In this document: positions 10,502 to 20,116 of the stretch, piece by piece
Layout: each line of letters begins with the position of its first letter
How positions within the stretch are numbered: the stretch's first letter is position 1
Assembly (NCBI GenBank): GCA_037043455.1
Contig: JAWPHD010005589.1
Span: 96,334-160,333, forward strand
Source of the DNA: Cyrtodaria siliqua
Lineage: Eukaryota > Mollusca > Bivalvia > Adapedonta > Hiatellidae
Direction of reading: 5' to 3'
DNA length: 64,000 nt
Position numbers and translations under genes: made by a program
Notes under the pieces: generated by a model
The model's database searches: none
The model's input: only the letters and a program-made list of their open reading frames with translations
Told to the model about the DNA's origin: nothing

Positions 10502-10757
10502 TTCTCTACTCGAAACTCGATATTGTCTACTCGAAACTCGATTTTCTCTACTCAAAACTCGACATTTTCTACTCGAAACTCGATATTGTCTACTCGAAAC
10601 TCGATTTTGTCTACTCGAAACTCGATATTCTCTACTCGAAACTCGATTTTCTCTACTCGAAACTCGATTTTCTCTTCTCGAAACTCGATATTTTCTACTC
10701 GAAACTCGAATTTCTCTACTCGAAACTCGATTTTTTCTACTCGAAACTCGAAGTTTG
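10502..10757 (+). repeat. 21-bp subrepeat array, inner right arm
   Basis: About 12 units of tctactcgaaactcgatatt in the orientation opposite to 9176. Three reading frames stay open because 21 is a multiple of three, giving 7-residue periodic ORFs on both strands that are not genes. Confidence 0.88.
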
Positions 10758-10929
10758 CATCTCTAAATCTTTGTAACAGTAGACTTTGCCATGCTTTAAA
10801 TGGAGATAACCGTGCCCTAAGTGGATTTAGTGTCACTAGCTACGCTGAGACATACTGAGGCATTGCATTTTATGAAGAAAAAAAAGGGAAAAAACACCGA
10901 GGCATTGCATCTGTACAATTGAGAGAATG

Positions 10930-11773
10930 TACTTACTATGTACACCGGTAGCTGTATCAGTGTTGGAAACGAAACAAAAACTAGATATAAAAATTTTAAA
11001 AAAATGAACATGTTATTTGTTGAAAACAAACATTTAAAGTTTTCCGGAAAAATTATCACAGAGTATTGTAGGTATAGACTATAACTACAGTGAGTGCAGA
11101 CGATAGGTATAGACTATAACTACAATACTCTGTACTCTGGGATAATGCTACGCTCCCTAGTCAGCAAAAGTATTTACCACTTCGTTCCAGAATATTACAT
11201 AGTAATTTATAATCATTGCAAAGGAATTGAATTGAATTGGGTTTTAAGGCGCAACAACACATGAAAGGTTATATGGCGCCTAACAGGCATAAACATGCCA
11301 GGCTCATCATCCATGTACATCGAGATAAAATATGGAAAATGGGCCTAGAACCTTCTCACCCTGAACTGCAGAGTTGCTGCAAATTTTATCGTAGAAACTC
11401 CATTTACGCTGGAGCCACGTTTATTGTTTTTCTGCCACTGCTCTTTTAATGTGAGCGAGATGGCACCTGAAGCAATGCAGGGATCATGCTTAAGAGCTTT
11501 AATGAACATGAACAAAAAATGATAAAATGAACATGAATTTGGGGGGTATTCTATCCCTCTGCCTACCCCTCCAAAGGGATCTGCAGTGGCCTATTCTTTG
11601 CCCCGTGACCAAACGGGGCCCCCGGGAACCACACAGGGCCCATTGCAAAGGAGAGTAAGATAAAGTTTGTTTTCAACAAATAACATGTTCCTTTTTTTTA
11701 AATTTTATATAGATCTAGATCTATTTTTGTTTAGTTCCCGACACTGATACAGCTACATGTGACTATGTACTTT
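10930..11773. mobile_element. TIR element about 840 bp, host of dispersed repeat A
   Basis: The segment 10935-11035 (gtagctgtatcagtgttgg ... tgttatttgttgaaaaca) is the inverse of 11662-11770 (tgttttcaacaaataaca ... cactgatacagctac). The interior contains repeat A at 11225-11645 and a short direct duplication of 'ggtatagactataactaca' near 11071 and 11106. No ORF of note. Confidence 0.65.
11225..11645 (+). repeat. Dispersed repeat A, copy 1
   Basis: It begins gaattgaattgggttttaag and ends near 'ccacacagggcccattgc'. Closely similar copies lie at 32040-32470 and 32819-32988 (minus) and a more diverged one at 28046-28425 (plus). Its class is uncertain; I see no tRNA-like head. Confidence 0.8.
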
Positions 11774-12649
11774 ACATATTATAAACAACCTCAATATCGA
11801 TAAATAATATATTATTGATAACATCTATCTTAAAACTGAAAAGCTTGTCTTGGATGTATATATGCCCTAAAACGCAAGAAATTGCACGTAGAAATAATAA
11901 TAAAAAATAATCCGGAGTTTTGTGGGTGGGAGGGCGGGGGTGAGTTTTTGTTGATGCTTGCCACCATACCACCACAGTAAGGGATTGGCCTCAGTTAAAT
12001 TTCAGGGCTGGCTACGGGCCTGTCACACGTATTTTACACATGTGCAATGCAAACATTCTAAATGCTAAATGCCCTCCGCACTACCACCCCCCCCCTCCCA
12101 CACCCACACCCCCCCCCTCCCACACCCACACCCACACGCCTCTCCTCGTTCCTAAATTCATGAGTGCACATGTAAACGGTTAACTTACAGAAATCAAGGG
12201 GGAAAAGTAACATACTGCAGATCTATTGATTGTTTTATTCAAGCATTTATCAATTTCCCAGATACTCAACTTGTAAATCATACATTTATCATTGAAATTC
12301 AAACGAATCAACGAACATTTGAAACTAAACAACATCCGCGTACGTTCAATGTCAATATACGTCTATTATACGTCATTATTTACGTCACGTGAATTCATAC
12401 GTGTCAAATGCCAAAAAAAGAATACTTCAGGGATTTACTTCTGTATAGAGAAACGGTTGAATTGAATAGCAAACATAACTTAAAATAGATCATCAATATT
12501 TCACTATGAAAACATGCGATAAAAAAGTTATAATTTTGTTCTGCTCGCGGTAAAGACGTTAACATAACATTAGAGTTTGATGTGCGATAATTCATTATTG
12601 TGCTAATATATCCGACATCCTCTAAATGGGCGATCGCATTAAATTTTGG
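11774..12649. other. Spacer inside the foldback element with a C-rich tract
   Basis: A C/A-rich run ('cccccccccctcccacaccc') occupies about 12084-12140. The rest is AT-rich without features. An imperfect ACGT-rich stretch (acgtctattatacgtcat) lies near 12360. Confidence 0.45.
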
Positions 12650-12976
12650 AACTCGGTATTGTCTACTGAAAGCTTGCTTTTCTCCACTTGAAACTCGATA
12701 TTCTCTACTCGAAACTCGAATTTCTCTACTCGAAACTTGATATTGTCTACTCGAAACTCGAATTTCGAAACTCGATATTGATTACTATACTCGAAACTCG
12801 ATATTTTCTACTCGAAACTCGATTTTCTCTACTCGAAACTCGATAATTTCTACTCGAAACTCGAATTTCTCTACTCGAAACTCGATTTTGTCTACTCGAA
12901 ACTCGATATTTTCTACTCGAAACTCGATTTGGTCTACTCGAAACTCGATTTTCTCTACTCGAAACTCGAGACTCGA
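12650..12976 (+). repeat. 21-bp subrepeat array, right outer arm
   Basis: About 15 units of ctactcgaaactcgatatt, with one short interruption near 12770. Read on the minus strand it continues from the pol remnant as 7-residue ENRVSSR units. Confidence 0.88.
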
Positions 12977-13000
12977 AGAAAAGAATCCCTCCTTTACTTT

Positions 13001-13193
13001 CGGGCCAGCCTTTCATTACTATTTCATGTAGTTGTTGAAGGTCGCTGTCGTCCGACATGGCTCCTTTTATTTCTTCTAGCTGGGACTCTGTTACAGGTAA
13101 ATATGACAATATATCAATTTCATTGATAGATATATCTGGCTCCAGTGGCTCTGTGGTTTCATTCAGGTAAGATCGGCTTAACAAAGCAAACAC
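13001..13193 (-). pseudogene. Remnant of the RNase H end and pre-integrase linker of Ty3 pol
   Basis: The frame reads LLSRSYLNETTEPLEPDI and then a linker ending VMKGWPESK, as found between RNase H and integrase in this type of pol. It starts abruptly: the preceding RNase H, RT and protease are missing, and its frame differs from that of gag, so the deletion was out of frame. Beyond 13001 the frame runs into the foldback insert. Identification rests on the LSRSYL and GWPESK motifs. Confidence 0.7.
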
Positions 13194-13752
13194 TGGGGTC
13201 CTCTCCGTTGGTTGCCATTGCTGTTAATTGTGCTTGTGATAGTTCGTATGAGCGCGCTATATCGATGCACTTGTCCAGAGACAAATCCGAACTTTCTTGT
13301 ATTAATTTTTCGCGAACCTTTTGCGATCGTACGCCGAATAATATATGATCACGGATCATCTCGTCTTGCACTTCATTTGGATACGAACAGTCTTTTATAA
13401 GCAAGCGTAAATCTGTGACGAATTGTTCGAAGGTTTCTTCTCCTTGAGTTCTAAGCTTAAATTTATAACGTGCATATATGTTGTTTGATTTTGGCTTGCA
13501 GAAACGATCAAAGCGGTCAAAATGCACATTTAGCTTCTTTTTGTCTGGGTCGTTCAAATTCCACGTTGAATATATATTGCGACCTTTTTCGCCAACCCAT
13601 AACATCAAATAGTGGCATTTTTCGTCTTCAGATTTCTTTTTAAGCGGACCTCCAAACATGAATTCACAATGCGATTTAAATGCTTTAAATGCACTTGGTA
13701 AATCCTGCGCCGACCAATTCATTGACGGCGATTTGGTACTATCACTATCCAT
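13159..13752 (-). CDS. gag: Ty3-type gag (capsid part), truncated
   Basis: The 197-residue frame starts at an ATG 44 bp downstream of the primer-binding site. It has the retrotransposon gag core: a long helical region with FDRFCKPKSNNIYARYKFKLRTQ and then the ETFEQFVTDLRLLIKDC and IRDHILFGV motifs typical of Ty3/Mag-like capsid proteins. The expected nucleocapsid with CCHC knuckles is missing because an internal deletion joins gag near residue 190 to the end of RNase H in another frame. The last few residues (FVKPILPE) lie at or past that joint. The product would be a capsid without an RNA-binding tail. Confidence 0.85.
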   Translation of the reverse strand: MDSDSTKSPSMNWSAQDLPSAFKAFKSHCEFMFGGPLKKKSEDEKCHYLMLWVGEKGRNIYSTWNLNDPDKKKLNVHFDRFDRFCKPKSNNIYARYKFKLRTQGEETFEQFVTDLRLLIKDCSYPNEVQDEMIRDHILFGVRSQKVREKLIQESSDLSLDKCIDIARSYELSQAQLTAMATNGEDPSVCFVKPILPE

Positions 13753-13795
13753 CTTTTTAAAATGTCAGCAATAATCCAAAAACAATCTAATTTTT

Positions 13796-13809
13796 CACTT
13801 CTGACACCA
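13796..13809 (-). promoter_or_regulatory. Primer-binding site of the Ty3 element
   Basis: Directly inside the 5' LTR the minus strand reads TGGTGTCAGAAGTG. This is complementary to a tRNA 3' end of the form cacttctgacacca, which from memory fits animal tRNA-Leu. The position confirms which LTR is 5'. The tRNA identity is moderately sure. Confidence 0.75.
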
Positions 13810-13949
13810 TGTTACATGTGTGGGCCAAATCATAAGGCATTAGACAAGCTTAATAAGAGCTACAGTATAAGTCCCCTTTATTAGAGACGTAAGCATGCAT
13901 GTTTGTATAATAGTTATAACATATTATAAGACCACATCAATATAGAACA
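13810..13949 (-). repeat. 5' LTR of the Ty3 element (140 bp)
   Basis: TG...CA ends, short for an LTR, uninterrupted, and matching 6304-7341 outside that copy's insertion and small indels. It is followed by the 5-bp duplication GTATG. Confidence 0.92.
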
Positions 13950-13954
13950 GTATG

Positions 13955-15740
13955 TTAATCATAGTAATTGCTTCATTATTCACGTTCAGACATTGTAGGG
14001 ATGTCGGACATTTTTGAAAATTTTAAATAAATATATAGATTATTGTACCAGTGTAAAGAGGACATTTTAACTAAGAAAGTGCTTTTTAAATCATCAAAAT
14101 CAATCCAGAAATAAGAAATTTATGACAGTTTCAAGTTTGTTGGTTGGAAAAAGTTTCTGACTCAAAAAAATCAATATTTACATCACAGCGCATGACGTTG
14201 TACTAAATTTACATTGACTGTAATGGAAAATTTCGAAAAACATGGGTATATTCCAGAGCTTTGCCCCACGTTGCCCCCTATTTAGAAATGATGGGATTAA
14301 TTTATTTATACTGAGGAATGGTTCCTCTATCTATATAGCTTTTCCGCGGCTTTCCAAATGACTGGTTCCGAAGTTATCTTGCTCCGAAAAATGACCTATT
14401 TTCACAGCTTGACCAATCAATGACTAGCTAATAATTTTCATTTTTTACTTTATTTATGCATTCCACAGGGCCCTCTCTTTAACATGCAGAAAAAAACTGT
14501 GTGGAAATGATGTTTTTGCATTGCATAACAATAACATTAGTTAGGTGACCAAACAGTTTGGATTTTCAAAATGGTGGCACGAAAATGTCTAAATGCAAAT
14601 TTGCCATTTTTCAAGGCTGATTTAAATTATATATCGCACAATGTAAACAATCAAATATTATTGCAAATACATTTAAATCATTTATGATCACTGTAATATA
14701 TTCCATTGAATTTTAGAGTAAATTTAAATACGTTTATTTTGCAATTATATAAGACATGTTTTACATAGGATCAGATAGGGAATGCTTGTTCTGTGTAAAT
14801 TCCAACGTCCCTAGACATTGTTCCGATTCACGCACATATCATGAACATATCATGAAAACAAAAAATCACGCACAGAAAACTGACCTCGTACGTGCATGCA
14901 CGCACAGAAAAAATACAAGTCTGATAATAAGAAAGCATGACCGTCGGTAGATTTCCAAATTCTCCTCCTCTTTGTCCGAATATTTTTTGAAAAATCAAAA
15001 CGAAACTAAAACACTTTGTAAACGAAAACATTATCCCGAGTAATTGCGTCAATTGCCCTATCCCTCTAGTGCATACCACGATGATTGGTTATGACGTCAT
15101 AAGCGCACGCGCTACCTAAATGAAAGTAGAGAAAACATCGACATCTCATTCTGGTGGTTTTGACTTATTTCTTTTTCAGATTTAGTAAGTATATTTAAAA
15201 TTAAAATAAAAACTTAATAATAGAATAAATGAAGATCAAATAATTAATTCAAATCGTGTTTCGGCTCTCCCGTGTACTATTTATAGATGCGCAAACGTGT
15301 TGACTGGTATTGGATTTTTACTTGTCAACTTGAATATTACACTTTGCTGTGAATTGTAATGCCTCTAGTAGCAAAGTAGCAAATGAAGTATGTTGAAAGG
15401 TTTAAAAATCTTAAAAATTCATAGTGTACCCCCTAAATTTGTAGTGTACCCCCAAAATTTAACAGTAGAGGGTACATGTACCCCCAAATGAAAAAGTCAG
15501 TGGGAACACTGATTCAAATTTACCGCTATTTAAATCATAAGAGGGTGGGGTAACAATTAAGTGTAACATTGTATTTAAGAATTCAACTTTATCTCGAATT
15601 GTCAACAGTTAAACCTCGTTGAACATTGATGTTTACATCTTCGTTAACCGATAGGATTACCTGGAATTCGTTGAGGTATCTTGTTTAAATCGATAGTCCG
15701 TGTTTTATGTAGGCATTACACATGTTTATTTTATCACGAC
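13955..15740. other. AT-rich stretch; candidate promoter near 15.1 kb
   Basis: No gene is readable. At 15091-15100 there is a palindromic CRE (atgacgtcat), with an inverted CCAAT (attggt) 4 bp upstream and 'gcgcacgcgc' downstream; a small 'tttctttttcag' acceptor-like site follows at about 15168. This may be a promoter, but no coding exon can be tied to it. Confidence 0.3.
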
Positions 15741-15743
15741 TAA

Positions 15744-15759
15744 CGCGCCAGGGGGCGCC
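15744..15759 (+). promoter_or_regulatory. CTCF-type motif
   Basis: cgcgccagggggcgcc matches the AGGGGGCGC core of the CTCF consensus and about 12 of 14 positions overall. The site stands out in otherwise AT-rich DNA. Binding is inferred only. Confidence 0.4.
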
Positions 15760-16464
15760 TTATATCGACTACGGGACAGGAGGACGTGAGCGTTAGAAGG
15801 CTGAAAGGTTTTGTGATATTGCGGAGATTGATTTCTTCTACTCGCCGCAGCTAATTTATGTATTACGTATTTGTCTTGTATCAAATGGTAAAATTATTAT
15901 AACTTTCATTCAACTGTATTGAGATTTCTGTGGAATTCTGCCGAGTTCTGCCAGCATATCATTCTGGTATTTAAGACTGCGACTCCGCAGAATTTTGGCT
16001 GAATTCTGCGAGCCGCGGGATTTGGAACTTTGGCACTATATAAGCTTCGATTTTGCCAGTTCAAAGGGAAAACGATTGGGTCAGTAAAACTGGGTAGTTA
16101 TATTTTGGTTATGTATTCTGTGGATTTGGGCTAAATTATAAATAGAATCATTTGAGATTTACCAGTTGAATGAAAAGGAAATTAGAAAGTATATTTGTCT
16201 TTATGAAAAAGATATTCACAATATTTTTAGGAATCAAATTACGTTGAGTTGGAAATGTTTCTAGATCTATATGATAAATAAATTATCATTACGATTAAAC
16301 TGTAAAATTAGATTTGGTTGTTATTTTATCCTTGTGGTTAAACCGCCTCCGAAAAGCATGAAAGTCGCCACAATATTAGTTTAGTTTGGCACCATATAAT
16401 TAATTGTATGCTAAAAAGTGAAATGTTAGAGCCATAATCATTTACAAGCTTTAGGAAAGAATAT
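15760..16464. other. AT-rich stretch with no supported feature
   Basis: A locally GC-richer part (15770-16020) contains several 'gaattctgccgag' like repeats: 'attctgcc', 'aattctgcgag'. No ORF or RNA gene recognised. Confidence 0.35.
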
Positions 16465-16615
16465 GATCAAAAGGTCAATGACCTTGAAGCTCTACTGATA
16501 GGTTCTGATAGCTAGATTGGCATTCCTGGTGAAGTTTCATGAAAATCTGTCAAGTAGTTTCAGAGGAGTAGCGGGCTTCAAGTTTTTACTATATAACTGT
16601 ATTTAATGTAAGTTT
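16465..16615 (+). repeat. Solo fragment of satellite 2
   Basis: It starts with 'ggtcaatgaccttgaagctctact', continues 'gtgaagtttcatgaaaatc' and 'gtagtttcagaggagtag', and ends at 'actatataact'. The same blocks occur in the arrays at 44.0-45.2 and 60.1-61.8 kb. Confidence 0.75.
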
Positions 16616-17311
16616 AGCAGGGAAAGCACAGTTTTTTAAAAAAAATAACGTTATAAAGAAATTTCAATTTCGGCTTTCCACCTTTGATTAGTTGATCAAA
16701 GAGATTGTCCGAAAATCACAACAACAAAAACACTAATGATTTGCAGGCTATAATTACACTGCAAACAAAATATTAAACCAATGAATAAAATCGTTTTCTT
16801 TTATTTGAATTAACCACATTTTTAAATAAAGGTGTTAATAATATGGGGCTTTATTTAAAGGTGACCATAATTAAATTAAATTTAAAAAAAAAAGAGTCCA
16901 TTTATTCTCGTACATTCATTGTTTTTGCCATTGTTTTACGTCGGCTTATTCCTCCCTATAAAGGCTAATGTTATGCACCGTTTTAATGCAATGTAAAGAT
17001 AGAGTTTATTGTAAGACAATTTAAATGATCAAACTGTTCACACTTATGTCTTTGAAGTGCCGCTCGGAATCAGTACTCATAACAGAGATGTCGTTTATTA
17101 TTTTCATTATAACTGACTTGACTGTTTGTAAAGAAGAGTGTTATTCTAACATTTATGTGCACATTTTGGATAATTTCTATTACATATTTGTGATTTTTTA
17201 TTTATTGTGAACTTTGATAAAAAAATTGTGAATTTGGATAAATATTTTCCTGTGAACTTTGAAAACTGTTGTGAAATTTATTGAAATGAAAGCCAGCCTT
17301 GGAGCTCTAGC

Positions 17312-17383
17312 TGTGAGGTCTGTCGTCGTCAGCATACCGTAACATGTGACAATTGTGGTGGCTGGCAACATCGGACTTGCTAA
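17312..17383 (+). pseudogene. Cys-rich (PHD-like spacing) fragment
   Basis: The frame reads CEVCRRQHTVTCDNCGGWQH and then RTC followed by TAA. The C-x2-C, C-x2-C, W-x-H-x2-C spacing resembles a zinc-binding finger, and similar short fingers occur in MULE/FLYWCH-type proteins of invertebrates. It is only 24 codons before the stop and about 10 before the previous one, so it is a remnant or one short exon. A donor-like 'cag|gtatct' follows the stop. Confidence 0.4.
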
Positions 17384-17815
17384 ACAGGTATCTAATTATA
17401 ATTTATAATAGCGAATAGTCATATTTTTGGTATGTCACAGAATTATACTGACGGTCAATGAAAACGCACCATTAACTCCATGTTTATGCAGACTTTAAAC
17501 AGGGTTCTCAATAGACGCGTACACACGCGTTTTGACTCATGGAAATTCAATTTGACCCAATTCTGACGAAGCTAATTTACCACCTGTGCGTTTTTATGAG
17601 TGCGTGTATTTGCTTCCAAGCATCAACTGACAATCCAATACACATGTACCTATTTTCGATAGTCCAAACATCACAACAATGAGCACGCGCTGCATAACAG
17701 TGATTGACACCTTGCCTGACGACCTTGATCGCCTCTCGACCAATCAAATTCGCTGCTGTCGCAGCTTGTGGCACAGAGGCGGAAATAACCTGTCTGTAAA
17801 TGGTGTCTCTGTGTA

Positions 17816-17834
17816 ATCTAATCGCCGCTATTGT
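17816..17834 (+). repeat. 19-bp direct repeat, left copy
   Basis: ATCTAATCGCCGCTATTGT is repeated exactly at 21207-21225, 3.4 kb away. The segment between holds the acidic ORF, the THAP gene and the long hairpin. Confidence 0.7.
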
Positions 17835-18160
17835 GTTAATTTAAAGCAGAAATTGGTCAACAAATCAACAAATCCGCTTTTGATATGTTTTTAAGTATTA
17901 AATATCATTATAAATACGATTTTTACTATGCCATTGATGTATGTTCAGTGAAAATATGTTTTTAAAGATAAAAATCGAACAGGCGAACAGGCATTGCTAA
18001 AAAATCGAAAAAAATCTAAGGGGAAAAACTCTTGCGCGAATTACCGGAAGAGACGTCATTGGGAACAAACTATTTTTTGTTTACATTTGGACTGAACGCA
18101 AAACAGTATACCTTGTGTGAAAATGTGAAATTTAGCGATCATGATACTGAGTCAGAGGAA

Positions 18161-18355
18161 ATGCCCGTGATAAGACGGTTACACAATGTGCAACCTTACG
18201 ATTTTGAGTCAGAATACGTGTCTGAGGACGAAAATACATCGGATTCATCAACTGATGATGATGTCGAACGCGGCGCAGGTGCAAATGGAGAGCTTGTAAA
18301 GACTATCGTGTCATGTCATTCGTTACGTTCAGCGGTTCATTACACTATTCACTAA
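18161..18355 (+). CDS. Acidic ORF, possible first exon
   Basis: From the ATG at 18161 the frame reads MPVIRRLHNVQPYDFESEYV followed by a Ser/Asp/Glu-rich stretch (SEDENTSDSSTDDD), then ERGAGANGEL. The QPYDFE plus acidic layout recalls the N-terminal part of invertebrate P2X7-C-terminus-like zinc proteins, but the Cys-rich part is not seen here. A GTAAAG at 18295 could be a donor. An upstream extension of the frame to 18032 lacks an ATG. Function unknown. Confidence 0.35.
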   Translation: MPVIRRLHNVQPYDFESEYVSEDENTSDSSTDDDVERGAGANGELVKTIVSCHSLRSAVHYTIH

Positions 18356-18359
18356 TCTA

Positions 18360-19650
18360 ACAAAATAGTGTATTTATACACTTACAGCAACAACAAACAA
18401 AAAAAAACATAAACAATGTTTTCATCGAAATCTGACAGTAAATCACCCGCAACACTGCAATATCTTGGTACATACACAATAACCGCGAAATGTAGTATAT
18501 TCCGAATTAATGGACCTGGTCTAATACCTATACATTAATACGATCGTCAGATTTTTTTGCCGATAAGTAGACATGGAACAAATATATTTATTAGATATTA
18601 TCCATAATTGATAAAAAATGAATAAAAACAATAATAAATGAAACAGCATATAATTCCGACACCATAATTTCTATAGTATTATATATTTGCCATAAGTCGC
18701 CATCAACATCAAACACTCAAGGAGCGGTGTTTGCAATATGACACTCTCTCTAGTCTCCACTGCCCCCAAATATCAATACGGACTAATCAAATATTGCGGT
18801 GCACTATTGAAGTACAGCCTAATTAGGGTACATACGTCGGTATATCACAAAAGCACGCACCTTTTAGGGAAACCTAGTTTTATGATATATTTCCTGTTTA
18901 TTGCAACTACTTGTAATACCGCCGAGGGCAGACGCGTATTGCACAAGACGGATAAATCACATGATATGCGAGCTCTAATTTGTCGCGCACAAAGAGAAAA
19001 AATAATATAGCCAAATGTATTATGAGCACGATATAGACAGTTAGTAAGTATACTTACTCATGTATACTTACTCCTGATATACAGATCGAAAACAGACCAA
19101 ACATATCAAATTACCATAATATAAAGTATATTATTCTATTATACTTGTTTTACTTATTGCACGAGCTAAGAGGCGTTATTGTTGTTGCTTTGCCATAAAA
19201 CATTACTGAATTAATATAAGAGCTAGAAATATTATTAATTTTCTGCCTTGTAATAGATATCCATGAAACATTTTTTTTTTCAAATCCGTAGACCTATATA
19301 TGTTGATAATATATATTTATAACACTATTGCCAGAAGAGGGTGAATTATTTAAAATGATTAAAATTTGGAAACAAAGACACAGTGTTTATTTCACCGGAT
19401 TCATTTAAATTTATATGCTGAACGTTTTTAGCAATATTTAAAAAAAAAAAAAGACGGCTACATATTATTAGCGCCGTCAACTCTTCATTGATTCACGTAA
19501 AGATGCAAGCTTTTAATTCAACAGCTAAACATTCACGGTGTATATAAAGATCTAAGACTATACACCTTTCTTCAATTTATCATACGTATACCCGATGAGG
19601 TGCTAAGATAATTGAACATGAATTTCAATCTTACTTCATGTATGAATTTC
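18360..19650. other. AT-rich stretch without features
   Basis: A 90-codon ORF at 18738 has no protein-like signal. A short A-run lies at 19440. A palindromic 'gtatacttactcatgtatacttac' duplication is near 19050. Confidence 0.4.
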
Positions 19651-19654
19651 CGCC

Positions 19655-20026
19655 TCAACGCCGTCGAATAGGCGAATACAACTTGCTTGGAGACGGCGGG
19701 GTTATGTACTTCTCTTTTTTATAGTCAAATATCGTTGGTACCGCTGTTGATTTTAATATGCATGGCCTTTTGTTCTCCAAATTCAAATATAACGAAACCA
19801 AAGGATGGACTTCCCACGAAGTCAACTCAAAATGTTTGCTACAAACTCGCACGTCTTTCGTAGGTTCCCACTTTCTCGACCAGTCGGGCGATTTTCTTCG
19901 GTAACGGTCTACCCACACTTCAAATCTTAATATATCATTATCTCGATTAGGGAAACGAAAGAAACTTAGGTTATTATCTTGTCCTCCTTTATGCAAACTG
20001 TTTCACCCAGCAACAGCACACGGCAT
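19655..20026 (-). pseudogene. THAP-domain protein with TGA at the second zinc-ligand codon
   Basis: From the ATG at 20026 the minus strand reads MPCAVAG, then TGA (20005-20003), then NSLHKGGQDNNLSFFRFPN in the same frame. The following residues give the THAP pattern: FRFP, a central W in SRKWEPTKDVRVCSKHF (C-x2-H ligands), and a C-terminal LKSTAVPTIF box in place of the usual AVPxxF. In a C2-CH THAP finger the second Cys falls exactly where the TGA lies, so a single base change (TGC or TGT to TGA) explains the break. After the domain comes a short basic tail (SPIRRR) and a stop at 19655. It could be a real pseudogene, a sequencing error, or an allele. THAP domains bind DNA and occur in both host factors and P-type transposases. 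A CRE lies 83 bp upstream. Confidence 0.75.
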
Positions 20027-20108
20027 TTTTAACAAGTACCATAAAACGTAATCCTACATAGACAATACTATACAACTCGATGCGACACCGCTAATCGTTT
20101 GGTACCAA

Positions 20109-20116
20109 TGACGTCA
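20109..20116 (-). promoter_or_regulatory. CRE upstream of the THAP gene
   Basis: tgacgtca, a perfect CREB/ATF palindrome, 83 bp before the THAP ATG, with ccaat (20105-20109) overlapping. Fits a promoter for the minus-strand gene. Confidence 0.45.

Larger units (their letters stand above)
9160..12990. mobile_element. Foldback-type element with TIRs made of 21-bp subrepeats, inserted in pol
   Basis: A 3.8 kb segment interrupts pol between identical 10-bp flanks CCTTTACTTT (9150-9159 and 12991-13000). Both outer ends consist of tandem 21-bp units (tctactcgaaactcgat...) in opposite orientation: 9176-9300 at the left and 12650-12976 at the right. Inside lies another inverted pair: 9300-9455 matches the reverse complement of 10362-10505, with 21-bp arrays outside each. 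This arrangement resembles Foldback elements, whose TIRs are subrepeat arrays with 9-10 bp duplications. No transposase is visible. It also holds a separate TIR element at 10930-11773. Confidence 0.75.
6304..13949 (-). mobile_element. Ty3-type LTR retrotransposon, internally deleted and twice invaded
   Basis: The two LTRs begin TG and end CA and lie at 6304-7341 and 13810-13949. The whole unit is flanked by the perfect 5-bp duplication GTATG (6299-6303 and 13950-13954), so these are the original boundaries. Sense direction is minus. Order from the 5' end: LTR, primer-binding site, gag (13752-13159), a remnant of the end of RNase H (13193-13001), a foreign insert (12990-9160), integrase (9149-7952), 3' untranslated region, polypurine tract, LTR. 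Nucleocapsid, protease, reverse transcriptase and most of RNase H are absent. The element therefore cannot move on its own, although gag and integrase frames are still largely open. Nested insertions occupy more than half of its present length. Confidence 0.92.

Noticed and set aside
10425..10858. ORFs with LETRFSL or STRNSIF repeats as possible repeat proteins
   Set aside because: They are translations of the 21-bp subrepeat array in several frames of both strands.
9150..13000. CRISPR-like array from regularly repeated 21-mers
   Set aside because: Units are contiguous without unique spacers and the genome is eukaryotic.
20003..20005. TGA in the THAP gene as a selenocysteine codon
   Set aside because: A one-base nonsense change or sequencing error is far simpler; no SECIS structure was seen.
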